Shown in pieces: positions 1 to 8,645 of a stretch of DNA of 64,000 bases. The stretch is from assembly GCF_026898115.1 (NCBI RefSeq), contig NZ_CP114036.1, positions 8,116,001 to 8,180,000 on the forward strand. The letters run 5' to 3'. The position numbers and the translations under genes are program-made. Source of the DNA: Streptomyces sp. S465 (GTDB lineage Bacteria; Actinomycetota; Actinomycetes; Streptomycetales; Streptomycetaceae). Under the pieces are notes generated by a model. It had not been told where the DNA came from, searched no databases, and saw only the letters and a program-made list of their open reading frames with translations. The stretch's first letter is position 1, and each line of letters starts with the position of its first letter.

Positions 1-782
1 AGGTCCCGGCCCACACAGTCCTCGGGCAGGTCCAGCAGCCGTCTGCCCACGTCGTTGACGAGGGTCACCCGCTGCTGCGGATCGAGGGCGACGACGCCCT
101 CGGCGATGCCGTACAGCATCGCCTCGCGGTGCTCGGCCAGCCCGGTGATCTCACGCGGCTCCAGACCGAGGGTCTGCCGTTTGACACGCCGGGCGAGCAG
201 CCAGGAGCCGACGACGCCGAGCGCGCTGGCGACGCCGAGGTAGACGGGCAGGTAGGAGGAGGCGCCGCTGAGCCGCTGCCACACCGTGGGAGACGCCTCG
301 CCGATCATGACGGTGCCCAGGTTCCGGCCCAGGTCGTCCCCCGTGGCACCGAGGACCGGCACCTGGGCCACCAGCTCCCGGCTGCCGTCCCAGTCCAGCG
401 TGCCCGACCAGCCGCGGCCCTCGGCCACCCCCTTGCCCAGCGGCAGCCGGTCGCCGAGCACCGTGGGGTTGGTGGAGCTGACGATGCGGCCCTCGCGGTC
501 GGCCACCGTCACGGACGTCACCCGCGACTGCACCCGCGTGGAGTACACCAGCGGGGCCAGCGCCTCCGCCGGGGAGGGCCCCACCAGCCGGCTGCGCACC
601 AGCGGCTGGGCGGCCAGCTGCTCGGCGAGCGCACCGACCCGGCGGCCCTCCACCCGGTCGAAGGTGGCCTCCGACTGCGCGAGCGAGACCGCGGCGACCG
701 CCATCAGCACCACGACCACGATGGCGAGCTGGAGGACCAGCATCTCGCCCGCGAGCGTTTGGCGACGGAACGCGGCGACCAC
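1..782 (-). CDS. CitA/DcuS-type sensor histidine kinase, N-terminal part (gene leaves the window)
   Basis: The reverse strand reads open from a GTG at 782 to the window edge, about 260 codons. Visible parts are a hydrophobic N-terminal segment (about residues 14-35), an extracellular sensor region of about 130 residues, a second membrane segment near residue 190 and the start of a cytoplasmic PAS-like region. This is the architecture of citrate/C4-dicarboxylate sensors of the CitA/DcuS family; the kinase core lies outside the window. An AGGAGA box sits about 13 nt upstream of the GTG, so the start is uncertain. It is divergent from the TctC-like lipoprotein gene at 883, and about 100 bp of shared promoter region separates them. 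That arrangement suggests the kinase controls the tctC/gntP genes (inference). Confidence 0.8.
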   Translation of the reverse strand, partial: MVAAFRRQTLAGEMLVLQLAIVVVVLMAVAAVSLAQSEATFDRVEGRRVGALAEQLAAQPLVRSRLVGPSPAEALAPLVYSTRVQSRVTSVTVADREGRIVSSTNPTVLGDRLPLGKGVAEGRGWSGTLDWDGSRELVAQVPVLGATGDDLGRNLGTVMIGEASPTVWQRLSGASSYLPVYLGVASALGVVGSWLLARRVKRQTLGLEPREITGLAEHREAMLYGIAEGVVALDPQQRVTLVNDVGRRLLDLPEDCVGRD

Positions 783-882
783 AATGAACTCAATCTCTCC
801 TGCTGACACAACCTGGGCAGGTGTTCCGCCAGGCCGCACAATCATGGCGTCCGCCGTGTGGGAAGCGAAAGGGAGGTGTGCC

Positions 883-1872
883 ATGAGAGGCCGTACCCGG
901 GCCCTGTCCGGCGCCCTCGCCGTGGTGCTGTCCCTGCTCGTCGGGGCCTGCGGCGCCTGGCCGGGCACCGGCGACGCCGCGGCCGACGGCCGGCGGATCG
1001 TGGTGCCCAACACACCCGGAGGCGGGTACGACACTACGGCACGGACCGTGGCCCGGGTGCTGGAGGAGACCGGGACCGCCTCGGACGTGGAGGTGTTCAA
1101 CCTGCCCGGAGCCGGTGGCACCGTCGGTCTCCAGCGCACCGTCGACGAACGGGGCAACGGCCGACTCGCCCTCCAGATGGGCCTCGGTGTCCTCGGCGCG
1201 TCACATGTCGCACACGCGAAGGTGACCGTCGCGCAGACCACGCCGATCGCCCGCCTGATCGAGGAACCCGAGGCGGTGGTGGTCCGCGCGGACTCGCCCT
1301 ACCGCACCCTCGCTGACCTGGTCGCCGCCTGGCGAGAGGACCCCCGAGGCGTCACGGTCGGGGGCGGCTCCTCACCGGGCGGCCCGGAACATCTGCTGCC
1401 CATGGCCCTGGCCGACGCCATCGGCATCCAGCCGAAGAAGGTGCGGTACGTCGCCTACGACGGCGGGGGTGGCGACCTGCTGCCCGCGCTGCTGGACGGC
1501 CGGGTCGACTTCGCCACCAGCGGCGTCGGCGAGTTCCTCGGCCAGATCGCCGCCGGGCAGCTGAGGGTGCTCGCGGTCACCAGCGACCGGCCCGTCGCCA
1601 CCCTGCCCGGGGTGCCGACGCTGAAGGCGGCCGGGATCGACCTGGTCTTCGACAACTGGCGGGGGATCGTCGCCCCGCCCGGTATCAGCGCCGCGGACCG
1701 GAAACGCTGGATCGAGGCGCTGACCGCGCTGCACACCTCCCGGCAGTGGCAGGCCGAGCTCACCCGCCACGGCTGGACCGACGCCTTCACCACAGGTGGC
1801 GCCTTCGCCACCTATCTGGCCCGGCAGGACAAGGCCGTGGCCGAACTGGTCCGGCACCTGGGACTGGACTGA
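883..1872 (+). CDS. TctC-family tricarboxylate-binding lipoprotein
   Basis: 329 residues. The N terminus is a lipoprotein signal with the lipobox LVGAC (Cys at residue 23). The mature part starts with a Bug/TctC-type fold: the VPNTPGGGYDTTAR loop and the NLPGAGGT loop form the anion-binding site of this family, and later the VGGGSSPGGPEH region supports it. Start chosen at ATG 883 because GGGAGG lies 6 nt upstream; a longer reading from 286 overlaps the divergent kinase. Family members bind carboxylates outside the membrane and normally feed a TctA/TctB permease. No tctA or tctB is present here. The next gene is a GntP permease and the neighbour on the other side is a CitA-type kinase. A sensing role rather than classic transport is therefore possible (inference). 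Confidence 0.85.
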   Translation: MRGRTRALSGALAVVLSLLVGACGAWPGTGDAAADGRRIVVPNTPGGGYDTTARTVARVLEETGTASDVEVFNLPGAGGTVGLQRTVDERGNGRLALQMGLGVLGASHVAHAKVTVAQTTPIARLIEEPEAVVVRADSPYRTLADLVAAWREDPRGVTVGGGSSPGGPEHLLPMALADAIGIQPKKVRYVAYDGGGGDLLPALLDGRVDFATSGVGEFLGQIAAGQLRVLAVTSDRPVATLPGVPTLKAAGIDLVFDNWRGIVAPPGISAADRKRWIEALTALHTSRQWQAELTRHGWTDAFTTGGAFATYLARQDKAVAELVRHLGLD

Positions 1873-1887
1873 CCCACGCCCCCGGAC

Positions 1888-1917
1888 GGGCGCCACCGGC
1901 GGCCGCCGGTGGCGCCC
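1888..1917. terminator. Strong hairpin between tctC-like and gntP-like genes
   Basis: A perfect inverted repeat with 15-nt arms lies 15 nt after the tctC stop (arms 1888-1902 and 1903-1917, no formal spacer). There is no T-run, as is usual for Streptomyces terminators. It could end or attenuate transcription between the two genes. Confidence 0.55.
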
Positions 1918-1996
1918 GCGGCCCCTGCTCCGCACCACCCCTGACCCGCCCCTGCCCTGGTGGCGTACGAACCCGCATGTCCCGGAAAGGCACCGC

Positions 1997-3430
1997 ATGA
2001 CCGCACACACCTGGTGGCTGCTGCTCATCCTCACGGTGGCGATCGCAGCACTGATCTACCTCATCAACTCCCGGCTGCGGATCCACCCGTTCGTCGCGCT
2101 GATCCTGGTCAGCGTGGGTACGGGGATCGCGGCCGGGGAACCCGTGGCGAAACTCACCGGCTCGATCGAGGAGGGTGCGGGCGGCACCCTCGGCGACGTC
2201 GGCGTCACCCTCGCCCTGGGCGCCATGCTCGGCCGGCTGCTGTCCGACTCGGGCGCCACCGACGCCATCGCCCGCGCCCTGGTGGCCCGCGCCGAGCCCC
2301 GCAAGCTGCCCTGGCTGGTCGGCGCCGCGGCGTTCGTCATCGGCGTGCCCATGTTCTTCGAGGTGGGCCTGATCGTCCTGCTGCCGCTGATCTTCAGCGT
2401 GGCCCGCAGACTGGAAGGCCAGGCAGGCACCAAGGGCAGCCCCTACGTCCTGCTGGGCGTGCCCGCCATCGCCTCGCTGTCCACCCTGCACGGCATGCTG
2501 CCGCCCCACCCCGGACCGCTCACCGCGATGACCGGTCTGCACGCCGACCTCGGGCTCACCCTCGGCGTCGGCCTGGTCTGCGCCGTGCCCACCGTCATCC
2601 TGGCCGGTCCCGTCTACGCCCGCTGGATCGCGCCCCGGCTCCTCGACGTCCGCCCGGACGCCGAACTGGTGGCGCAGTTCGCCGGCGCCGAGCGGGAGCC
2701 GGAGCCCGCCCCGGCCGCCTCGGGGCCCGGTGCGCAGGCGCGTACGGAGGCGTCCCGCCGGACCGGTGTGCCCACCGGCCTGGCCGTGGCGGCGGTGCTG
2801 GTGCCCGTCGTCCTGATGCTGCTGCGCACCGTGGCCGAGACGCTGATGGACGAGTCGAGCGGGCTGGGCGCGGCCCTCGTGTTCGCCGGAGAACCGCTGG
2901 TGGCGATGCTCGCCGGGTTCCTCTTCGCCCTGGTGGTGACGATCGCCCGCTCCGACCGCTCCGGTGAACAGACCCGCGCCTCCCTGACCGACAGCCTGAA
3001 GTCCATCGCCGCGATCCTGCTCATCATCGGTGGGGGAGGGGCGTTCAAGCAGGTCCTCCAGGACTCGGGGATCGGCGATGCCATCGCGTCGGCCGCCGAG
3101 GGCGCGCATGTCAATGTGATCCTGCTGGGCTGGCTCATCGCCCTGCTGCTGTCGCTGACCACGGGCTCGGCCACCGTCGGCATCGTCTCCGCCACCGGCA
3201 TCGTGGCCCCGCTGATCGGGGACGGCGGTGGCCTGGAGGCATCCCTGCTCGTGGTCGCGATCGGGGCCGGTTCCATCGGCCTGAACTATGTCAACCACGC
3301 GGGGTTCTGGCTGGTGAAGGAGTCGTTCGGGATGGACCTCGGCCAGGCCACCAAGACCCAGACCGCGGTGCAGACCCTGGTCAGTGTGTTCGGTCTGGCG
3401 ATGGCCCTGCTGCTGTCGGTGTTCGCCTGA
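1997..3430 (+). CDS. GntP-family gluconate/organic acid permease
   Basis: 477 residues, almost entirely membrane segments, with GntP-family features such as the early NSRLRIHPFVALIL segment, the VGVPMFFEVGLIVLLPL-type helix and the late GGGGAFKQVLQDSGIG motif. GntP proteins are proton symporters for gluconate and related sugar acids or small hydroxy acids. Start ATG 1997 has GAAAGG 6 nt upstream; longer readings run into tctC. A hydrophilic Pro/Ala-rich loop of about 30 residues (near residue 235) splits the two halves. The CitA-type sensor and TctC-like protein upstream suggest a carboxylate substrate; the exact one cannot be read from sequence. Confidence 0.87.
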   Translation: MTAHTWWLLLILTVAIAALIYLINSRLRIHPFVALILVSVGTGIAAGEPVAKLTGSIEEGAGGTLGDVGVTLALGAMLGRLLSDSGATDAIARALVARAEPRKLPWLVGAAAFVIGVPMFFEVGLIVLLPLIFSVARRLEGQAGTKGSPYVLLGVPAIASLSTLHGMLPPHPGPLTAMTGLHADLGLTLGVGLVCAVPTVILAGPVYARWIAPRLLDVRPDAELVAQFAGAEREPEPAPAASGPGAQARTEASRRTGVPTGLAVAAVLVPVVLMLLRTVAETLMDESSGLGAALVFAGEPLVAMLAGFLFALVVTIARSDRSGEQTRASLTDSLKSIAAILLIIGGGGAFKQVLQDSGIGDAIASAAEGAHVNVILLGWLIALLLSLTTGSATVGIVSATGIVAPLIGDGGGLEASLLVVAIGAGSIGLNYVNHAGFWLVKESFGMDLGQATKTQTAVQTLVSVFGLAMALLLSVFA

Positions 3431-3510
3431 GCCGCCGGTCGCCCAGGGCCCGGCGGCCCTTTGGGGTGAACGGCGGGTGAGGCGGGCGGTGGTGTCCCGC
3501 CGCGCGCCGA

Positions 3511-3547
3511 CGGTGCCCCGGCCGGAACGATTCCGGCCGGGGCACCG
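3511..3547. terminator. Bidirectional terminator between gntP and dacA-like genes
   Basis: Perfect 17-bp stem (3511-3527 with 3531-3547) and a 3-nt CGA loop, placed between two convergent genes (stops at 3430 and 3575). Confidence 0.8.
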
Positions 3548-3574
3548 CCGTGTCACGCTCGAGAAGCTCGCGGA

Positions 3575-4510
3575 TCAGTCCCGCTGAGCTCCCTTGGGGA
3601 GCTGGCGCCACTTCACCTCGGTGTCGGTGTCGTACGTCCAGTCGAGCATCTTCTTCGCGTCCGGGTAGCGGTCCGCGTCATTGAGGACCACTCCCACGAC
3701 CGTCTTGTCGCCGCGCTTGGCGGCGAACACCAGACAGGGGCCGGCGGGGGTGGTGGTCCCGGTCTTGACGCCGATCGCGCCCTCGTACGACCCCAGCAAC
3801 TGGTTGGTGTTGTCCCAGGAGTAGTACCGGGTGCGACCGTTGGCCGCGGGTGCCTCCTGCTCGGTGGACACCGACTTGACGACCGTGTCGAACGTGGCGT
3901 TCTCCATGGCGTGGCGGGTCAGCTGTGCCAGGTCACGGGGCGTCGAGTAGTTGTCGGCATCGGCCGAGACACCGTCGAAGGAGTCGTACTGGGTGTTGGT
4001 CAGACCCAGGTCCTCGGCCTTCGTGTTCATCTTGGAGATGAACGACTTGGTGCGCTCGTCGGTGGTGTCGCCGGTACCGAAGGTGTCGGCCAGCGCCATC
4101 GCCGCGTCACAGCCCGACGGGAGCATCAACCCGTACAGCAGCTGGTTGACGGTGAGTTTGTCACCGGTCTGGAGGTCCGCCGTGCTGGCGCCCGCCTTGG
4201 TCACGTAGTCGCGGTACTCCTGCTTGATGGTGACCTGCTGGTTGAGGTCCACACCCTTGGTCTCGAGTACCACGAGGGCAGTCATGATCTTCGTGGTGCT
4301 CGCGATCGGACGCTTGGTGTCGGCGTCCTTGGCCATCAGCTCCTTGTTGGAGCCGGTGTCGAGCAGGTAGGCGCCCTGGGCGCTGACCTCCGGTGGTGGC
4401 TCGGTCGAAGCCTGGGCCATCGCCACCGGAACCGCGATCGATACGGCCACCGTGGACGCGACCGCCGCGACTTTCCAGCGACGGGTCACGGTTCCACGAC
4501 GTTTATGCAT
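3575..4510 (-). CDS. Secreted D-alanyl-D-alanine carboxypeptidase (low-molecular-weight PBP)
   Basis: 311 residues. An N-terminal basic stretch and hydrophobic core (about residues 13-34) form a signal peptide. The three active-site motifs of peptidase family S11 are visible: STTK at 71-74, SGC at 132-134 (usual SGN with Cys in place of Asn) and KTG at 249-251. It should trim the terminal D-Ala from peptidoglycan stem peptides outside the membrane. The C-terminal extension of E. coli PBP5 is absent, so the protein is the short DacB/YkfA-like form. Start ATG 4510 is preceded by GGAGG; upstream in-frame sequence lacks a ribosome site. Divergent from the mannanase gene. Confidence 0.88.
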   Translation of the reverse strand: MHKRRGTVTRRWKVAAVASTVAVSIAVPVAMAQASTEPPPEVSAQGAYLLDTGSNKELMAKDADTKRPIASTTKIMTALVVLETKGVDLNQQVTIKQEYRDYVTKAGASTADLQTGDKLTVNQLLYGLMLPSGCDAAMALADTFGTGDTTDERTKSFISKMNTKAEDLGLTNTQYDSFDGVSADADNYSTPRDLAQLTRHAMENATFDTVVKSVSTEQEAPAANGRTRYYSWDNTNQLLGSYEGAIGVKTGTTTPAGPCLVFAAKRGDKTVVGVVLNDADRYPDAKKMLDWTYDTDTEVKWRQLPKGAQRD

Positions 4511-4795
4511 TCGCCCTCCGTTTCGGTTGGGGATTGTTTCGGGCAAACGCATCGTCTCACCGGGCGAAAAGCGGGGATGCTTCGGGGTATCGGTCGAGCG
4601 ATGTCTTTGGGGAATCAACCAGTCTTCGGACCAGCGGAGTTGACCGAATGGTGGATGTCGTAAGGCAGGTGTGGGGATTTCGGGTGGGAATTCGGGCGAT
4701 CGCCGGAGGAGGGGCACGAATGCGGCACGGCCACCGTCGGGCGCGGACGGGTTCCGGCCGGAGGTCTTGACGGCTCCCGGGTGCGCTGCAATGGA

Positions 4796-4809
4796 TGGGA
4801 GCGCTCCCG
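4796..4809. promoter_or_regulatory. CebR-like operator, copy 1 (imperfect)
   Basis: TGGGAGCGCTCCCG, one base short of the perfect palindrome found 24 bp downstream. It matches the 14-bp operator known for the Streptomyces cellobiose-responsive LacI-family repressor CebR. It lies 71 bp upstream of the mannanase start. Confidence 0.8.
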
Positions 4810-4819
4810 TCCACGGTGC

Positions 4820-4833
4820 TGGGAGCGCTCCCA
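4820..4833. promoter_or_regulatory. CebR-like operator, copy 2 (perfect palindrome)
   Basis: TGGGAGCGCTCCCA, a perfect 14-bp palindrome identical to the consensus CebR site, 46 bp before the mannanase start. Centres of the two copies are 24 bp apart. The rest of the 369-bp dacA-mannanase intergenic region shows no gene. Confidence 0.88.
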
Positions 4834-4879
4834 ATGCCGTTTCGCGGAAAGCCATCAGGCGCTCACTCTTGGAGTCGTG

Positions 4880-6541
4880 ATGAGACGGAAAAGATCCCTG
4901 GCCGCCTTACTGGCCTTACTGGTCGGCCTTTTCGGAATGGCGGGTCTCGTGCGGACCGCCCACGCCGAGCCGGCCCGCTCGGCAGCCCCCTCGGCCCCCT
5001 CGGCCCCCTCGGCTCAGGGTCTGCACATCAGCGACGGCCGGCTGCTGGAGGCCAACGGCAACGACTTCGTCATGCGCGGTGTCAACCACGCCCACACCTG
5101 GTACCCGGGTGAGACGCAGTCACTGGCCGACATCAAGGCCCTGGGCGCCAACACCGTCCGGGTCGTCCTGTCCAACGGCCACCGCTGGACCGAGAACAGC
5201 CCCCAGGACGTGGCCGCCGTCGTCGCCCAGTGCAAGGCCAACCGGCTGATCTGCGTCCTGGAGGTGCACGACACCACCGGCTACGGCGAGGAGGCCGCGG
5301 CCGCCTCGCTCGACCAGGCGGCCGACTACTGGATCGGCCTCAAGAGCGTCCTGGCCGGCGAGGAGAACTACGTCATCATCAACATCGGCAACGAGCCCTG
5401 GGGCAACACCGACCCGTCCGGCTGGACCGCCCCCACCGTCGCCGCCGTCCAGAAGCTGCGCGCCGCCGGGTTCCAGCACACCATCATGGTGGACGCCCCC
5501 AACTGGGGACAGGACTGGCAGAACGTGATGCGCACCAACGCGCGGACCGTCTACGACGCCGACTCCACCGGCAACCTGATCTTCTCGATCCACATGTACA
5601 GCGTCTATGACACGGCGCAGGAGATCACCGACTATCTCAACGCCTTCGTCAACGCCGACCTGCCCCTCGTGGTCGGCGAGTTCGGCTGGCAGGACTCCTA
5701 CGGCGATACCGACGAGGACACGATCCTGTCGGCCACCCGATCGCTGAAGCTCGGCTACCTGGCCTGGTCCTGGAGCGGCAACACCGATCCCATCCTGGAC
5801 CTGACCACCGACTTCGACCCCACCCGGCTCACCGACTGGGGCAACCGCATCTTCAACGGCCCCGACGGCATCGCGGAGACCTCCGTGGAGGCCACCGTCT
5901 ACGGCGGCGGCTCGGGCGGCGACACCCAGGCCCCGACCGCCCCCGGCGCCCCCACCGCCTCCGCCGTGACGGCCACCTCCGCCACTCTCACCTGGCCCGC
6001 CGCCACCGACAACGTGGGCGTCGCCGGCTACGACGTCGTCCGGGTCAGCGGCGGCACCGAGACCAGGGTGGCCACCGCCGCCGGCACCACGACGACCCTC
6101 ACCGGCCTGACCGCCGCCACCTCCTACACCTTCGCCGTCTACGCCCGGGACGCGGCCGGCAACCGCTCGGCACGCTCGGCCACGGTCGGCGTCACCACCA
6201 CGGAGGGCGGCGGCTCCGGCGCCGGTTGCTCGGTCGGCTACCGCGTGGCAGGCGAGTGGGGCGCCGGCTTCCAGGGCGAGATCGCCATCCGCAACACCGG
6301 CACCGCCGCCATCACCGGCTGGACCCTGACGTTCACCTTCGCGGACGGCCAGGTCATCACCAACATGTGGGGCGGCACACCGCGGCAGACCGGCGCCGCG
6401 GTGACCGTCACCGCCGCCTCCTACACCGCCACCATCCCGGCCGGCGGCTCGGTCACCCTCGGGTTCACCGCCGACAAGGGCGGCACCAACTCCGCGCCGA
6501 CCGCCTTCACCCTCAACGGCGGCAGCTGCGCCACCGGTTAG
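4880..6541 (+). CDS. manA: Secreted beta-mannanase: GH5 + FN3 + CBM2
   Basis: 553 residues. A signal peptide (about residues 1-30, ending near AHA-EP) is followed by a Ser/Ala/Pro linker with an APS repeat. A GH5 catalytic domain (about 45-340) shows the actinobacterial mannanase signature RGVNHAHTWYPG, the acid/base motif IGNEPWG and the nucleophile motif VVGEFGWQ. Next come a fibronectin type III domain (about 355-440) and a C-terminal family-2 cellulose-binding module (about 450-553) with paired Cys (GCS ... GGSCATG). It should cut beta-1,4-mannan in plant cell walls. ATG 4880 has GGAG 5 nt upstream; GTG 4877 is an alternative. Two CebR-like operators upstream suggest induction by cello-oligosaccharides. 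Confidence 0.92.
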   Translation: MRRKRSLAALLALLVGLFGMAGLVRTAHAEPARSAAPSAPSAPSAQGLHISDGRLLEANGNDFVMRGVNHAHTWYPGETQSLADIKALGANTVRVVLSNGHRWTENSPQDVAAVVAQCKANRLICVLEVHDTTGYGEEAAAASLDQAADYWIGLKSVLAGEENYVIINIGNEPWGNTDPSGWTAPTVAAVQKLRAAGFQHTIMVDAPNWGQDWQNVMRTNARTVYDADSTGNLIFSIHMYSVYDTAQEITDYLNAFVNADLPLVVGEFGWQDSYGDTDEDTILSATRSLKLGYLAWSWSGNTDPILDLTTDFDPTRLTDWGNRIFNGPDGIAETSVEATVYGGGSGGDTQAPTAPGAPTASAVTATSATLTWPAATDNVGVAGYDVVRVSGGTETRVATAAGTTTTLTGLTAATSYTFAVYARDAAGNRSARSATVGVTTTEGGGSGAGCSVGYRVAGEWGAGFQGEIAIRNTGTAAITGWTLTFTFADGQVITNMWGGTPRQTGAAVTVTAASYTATIPAGGSVTLGFTADKGGTNSAPTAFTLNGGSCATG

Positions 6542-6560
6542 CGTCCCCGCGGGCCGGCGG

Positions 6561-7772
6561 TCAGTCCTCGGTCCGGAGCGGCTGGGCGACGACGCGGCCA
6601 CGGACCTCGCCGAAGCCGATGCGGGTGCCGTCCGGGCCGGGCGCGGTGGCCGTGATGGCCACCTCGTCGCCGTCCTCCAGGAAGGTCCGGGTGGGCCCGT
6701 CGGGCAGCGTCACCGGATCCCGCCCGTTCCAGGTGATCTCCATCAGGCAGCCGCGCTCCCGCGGGCCGGGCCCGCTGACCGTGCCGGAGGCGTAGAAGTC
6801 CCCGGTGCGCAGCGAGGCGCCGTTGACGGTCATGTGCGCGAGCATCTGGGCCGGTGTCCAGTACATCGCGCTGAACGGCGGGCGGGAGACCAGCTGTCCG
6901 TTGAGACGGACCTCCAGCGCCAGGTCCAGGCCCCAGTCCTCGCCGTCGCGCAGGTACGGCCGCAGTGGTTCGGTGCGCTCGGGCGGGGCGGTGCGGGCGG
7001 CGGCCAGCGCGTCCAGCGGCACGATCCACGGCGAGACGGACGTCGCGAAGGACTTGGCGAGGAACGGCCCGAGCGGCACGTACTCCCACGCCTGGAGGTC
7101 CCGGGCGCTCCAGTCGTTGACCAGGCAGACGCCGAAGACGTGGTCGGCGAAGTCGTCGACGCCGACCCGGGTGCCCCGCGGCGACGGGGTGCCGACGACG
7201 AAGCCGACCTCGGCCTCGATGTCGAGCCGCCGGGAGGGGCCGAACGGCGGTTCGGCACCGTCGGCCGGCCGGGTCTGACCCCACGGGCGGACCACGTCCG
7301 TCCCGGAGACCACCAGCGTGCCGGACCGGCCGTGGTAGCCGATCGGCAGGTGCTTCCACTGCGGGGTCAGCGGCTCCTGTCCCGGGCGCAGCATCCGGCC
7401 GATGTTCGCGGCGTGGTGCTCGGAGGCGTAGAAGTCCACGTAGTCGGCCGGCTCGAACGGCATCAGCATCCGCACCCGGTCGGCGCGGTGCAGCGCCGGT
7501 TCCACCGTGTCCCGCCCGGAGGCGTCGGTGAGCAGGGCGGTGATCTTGGCGCGGACGTCCCGCCAGCGGTCGCGGCCCTGGGCCAGGAAGGCGTTCAGGG
7601 CGGGCCGGGCGAAGGTGTCGTCGTCCAGGGCGCGGGCCAGGTCCAGGACGTGTTCGCCGATGGCGACGCCGACCCTTGGCGCGCCGCCGTCCGGCGCGAA
7701 CACGCCGTAGGGAAGGTTGTGCAGGGTGAACGGGGAGTCCTCGGGCACGGGGACCCAGCAGCGGGAGGTCAT
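6561..7772 (-). CDS. Fumarylacetoacetase (FAH)
   Basis: 403 residues, close to full-length FAH. The FAH_N domain is about 15-110 and the catalytic FAA_hydrolase domain about 115-395. By alignment with eukaryotic FAH the metal and catalytic residues are present: D113 and H120 (YVDFYASEHH), E186 and E188 (DIEAEVG), D220 (VNDW) and K240 (LAKSF). The enzyme cleaves fumarylacetoacetate-type beta-diketo acids, the last step of homogentisate catabolism. It is the last gene of an eight-gene operon, 15 nt after the preceding gene. The adjacent HGD-like dioxygenase is divergent, so the true substrate may be a variant ring-cleavage product. Confidence 0.9.
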   Translation of the reverse strand: MTSRCWVPVPEDSPFTLHNLPYGVFAPDGGAPRVGVAIGEHVLDLARALDDDTFARPALNAFLAQGRDRWRDVRAKITALLTDASGRDTVEPALHRADRVRMLMPFEPADYVDFYASEHHAANIGRMLRPGQEPLTPQWKHLPIGYHGRSGTLVVSGTDVVRPWGQTRPADGAEPPFGPSRRLDIEAEVGFVVGTPSPRGTRVGVDDFADHVFGVCLVNDWSARDLQAWEYVPLGPFLAKSFATSVSPWIVPLDALAAARTAPPERTEPLRPYLRDGEDWGLDLALEVRLNGQLVSRPPFSAMYWTPAQMLAHMTVNGASLRTGDFYASGTVSGPGPRERGCLMEITWNGRDPVTLPDGPTRTFLEDGDEVAITATAPGPDGTRIGFGEVRGRVVAQPLRTED

Positions 7773-7787
7773 CGCGGGGCAGTCCTT

Positions 7788-8645
7788 TCAGGCGGCGTCG
7801 AGGAGGGTGCGGGCCTCGGACACCGGCGTACGGGTGGAGCAGGAGCCGTAGGAGACCAGCAGGGCGCGGGCGGCGTCCGCGGCCTGCTGGGACAGCGCGG
7901 CCAGGTCGCGCGCGAGGGTGGCGGCGTCGGTGGTCTCCAGCGCGCGCAGCACGGGGGCCGGCTCGCCGGGGTCGGCGGCGGCGCGTGCGGCGGCCAGCAG
8001 GAGGTTCAGATAGCCGTGGTGGGTGAAGCCCGTCCCGGGGTCCCGGTGGCGCACCGCGTGGTGCAGCCCGGCGGTCGCCTTGAACGGGACGCCGGAGCGC
8101 GCACACGCCGTGACGAAGTGCGCGACCTCGGCGGGGGAGGGGAACAGCCCGGCCCGTACGCCACCGCAGCGCAGCTTGGCGCCGAGGCCCGGGACAGCCG
8201 CCGTGCCCATCGCCGCGAGCAGGGCGTCGACACCGTCCGGGGCGGCCGGTTCCAGGAACACCGGCACCCCGGCGCCGGCGGTCGCGTCCAGCACGGCGGG
8301 CACCGCCACGGCCGGATCGGTGCCGAACGCGGTGAGCGGCGCCTCGATCAGGGCGGTCTCCAGCCGGTTGTCGGCGGCGACCGTGGCCAGGGCGGCGCGC
8401 AGCCGGTCCGCCGGGGCGCCCGGCCCGGCCGTGTCCGCGATCAGCCCGAGCCGCAGCCGGTCGGCGGGCCGCAGTTCGGCGCGGACCTCCGCCAGCCGGC
8501 CGACCGGGACCAGGAGACGCAGGGTGTGCATGGGGTGGCCGGCCGCCCGGTCCCGGCGGTGCCGGGCCACCGCCTCGGCCGGCGGCAGCGCCGTCGGGGG
8601 AAACAGGCCGGCGTCGTCGACGAGCCCGGTGAGCAGCGCGGTCAC
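7788..8645 (-). CDS. Conserved protein of unknown function in ring-degradation operon
   Basis: 285 residues, alpha/beta composition with no signal peptide or membrane segment. I do not recognise a named family. The best-ordered part is residues 170-240, with KLRCGGVRAGLFPS and FKATAGLHHAVRHRDPGTGFTHHGYLN; Lys, Cys and clustered His there could form a phosphate, metal or Schiff-base site in a TIM-barrel-like fold (inference). Start GTG 8645 overlaps the stop of the dioxygenase gene by 4 nt (GTGA), so translation is coupled. Its position between a dioxygenase and a fumarylacetoacetase suggests it handles an intermediate, for example isomerisation or hydrolysis. No glutathione-dependent maleylacetoacetate isomerase gene is seen in the operon. 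Confidence 0.75.
   Translation of the reverse strand: MTALLTGLVDDAGLFPPTALPPAEAVARHRRDRAAGHPMHTLRLLVPVGRLAEVRAELRPADRLRLGLIADTAGPGAPADRLRAALATVAADNRLETALIEAPLTAFGTDPAVAVPAVLDATAGAGVPVFLEPAAPDGVDALLAAMGTAAVPGLGAKLRCGGVRAGLFPSPAEVAHFVTACARSGVPFKATAGLHHAVRHRDPGTGFTHHGYLNLLLAAARAAADPGEPAPVLRALETTDAATLARDLAALSQQAADAARALLVSYGSCSTRTPVSEARTLLDAA

Noticed and set aside
5120..6601. Long open frame on the minus strand opposite the mannanase gene (493 codons)
   Set aside because: Gly/Val/Asp-rich low-complexity product with no family motif; it mirrors the high GC3 of the real gene on the plus strand.
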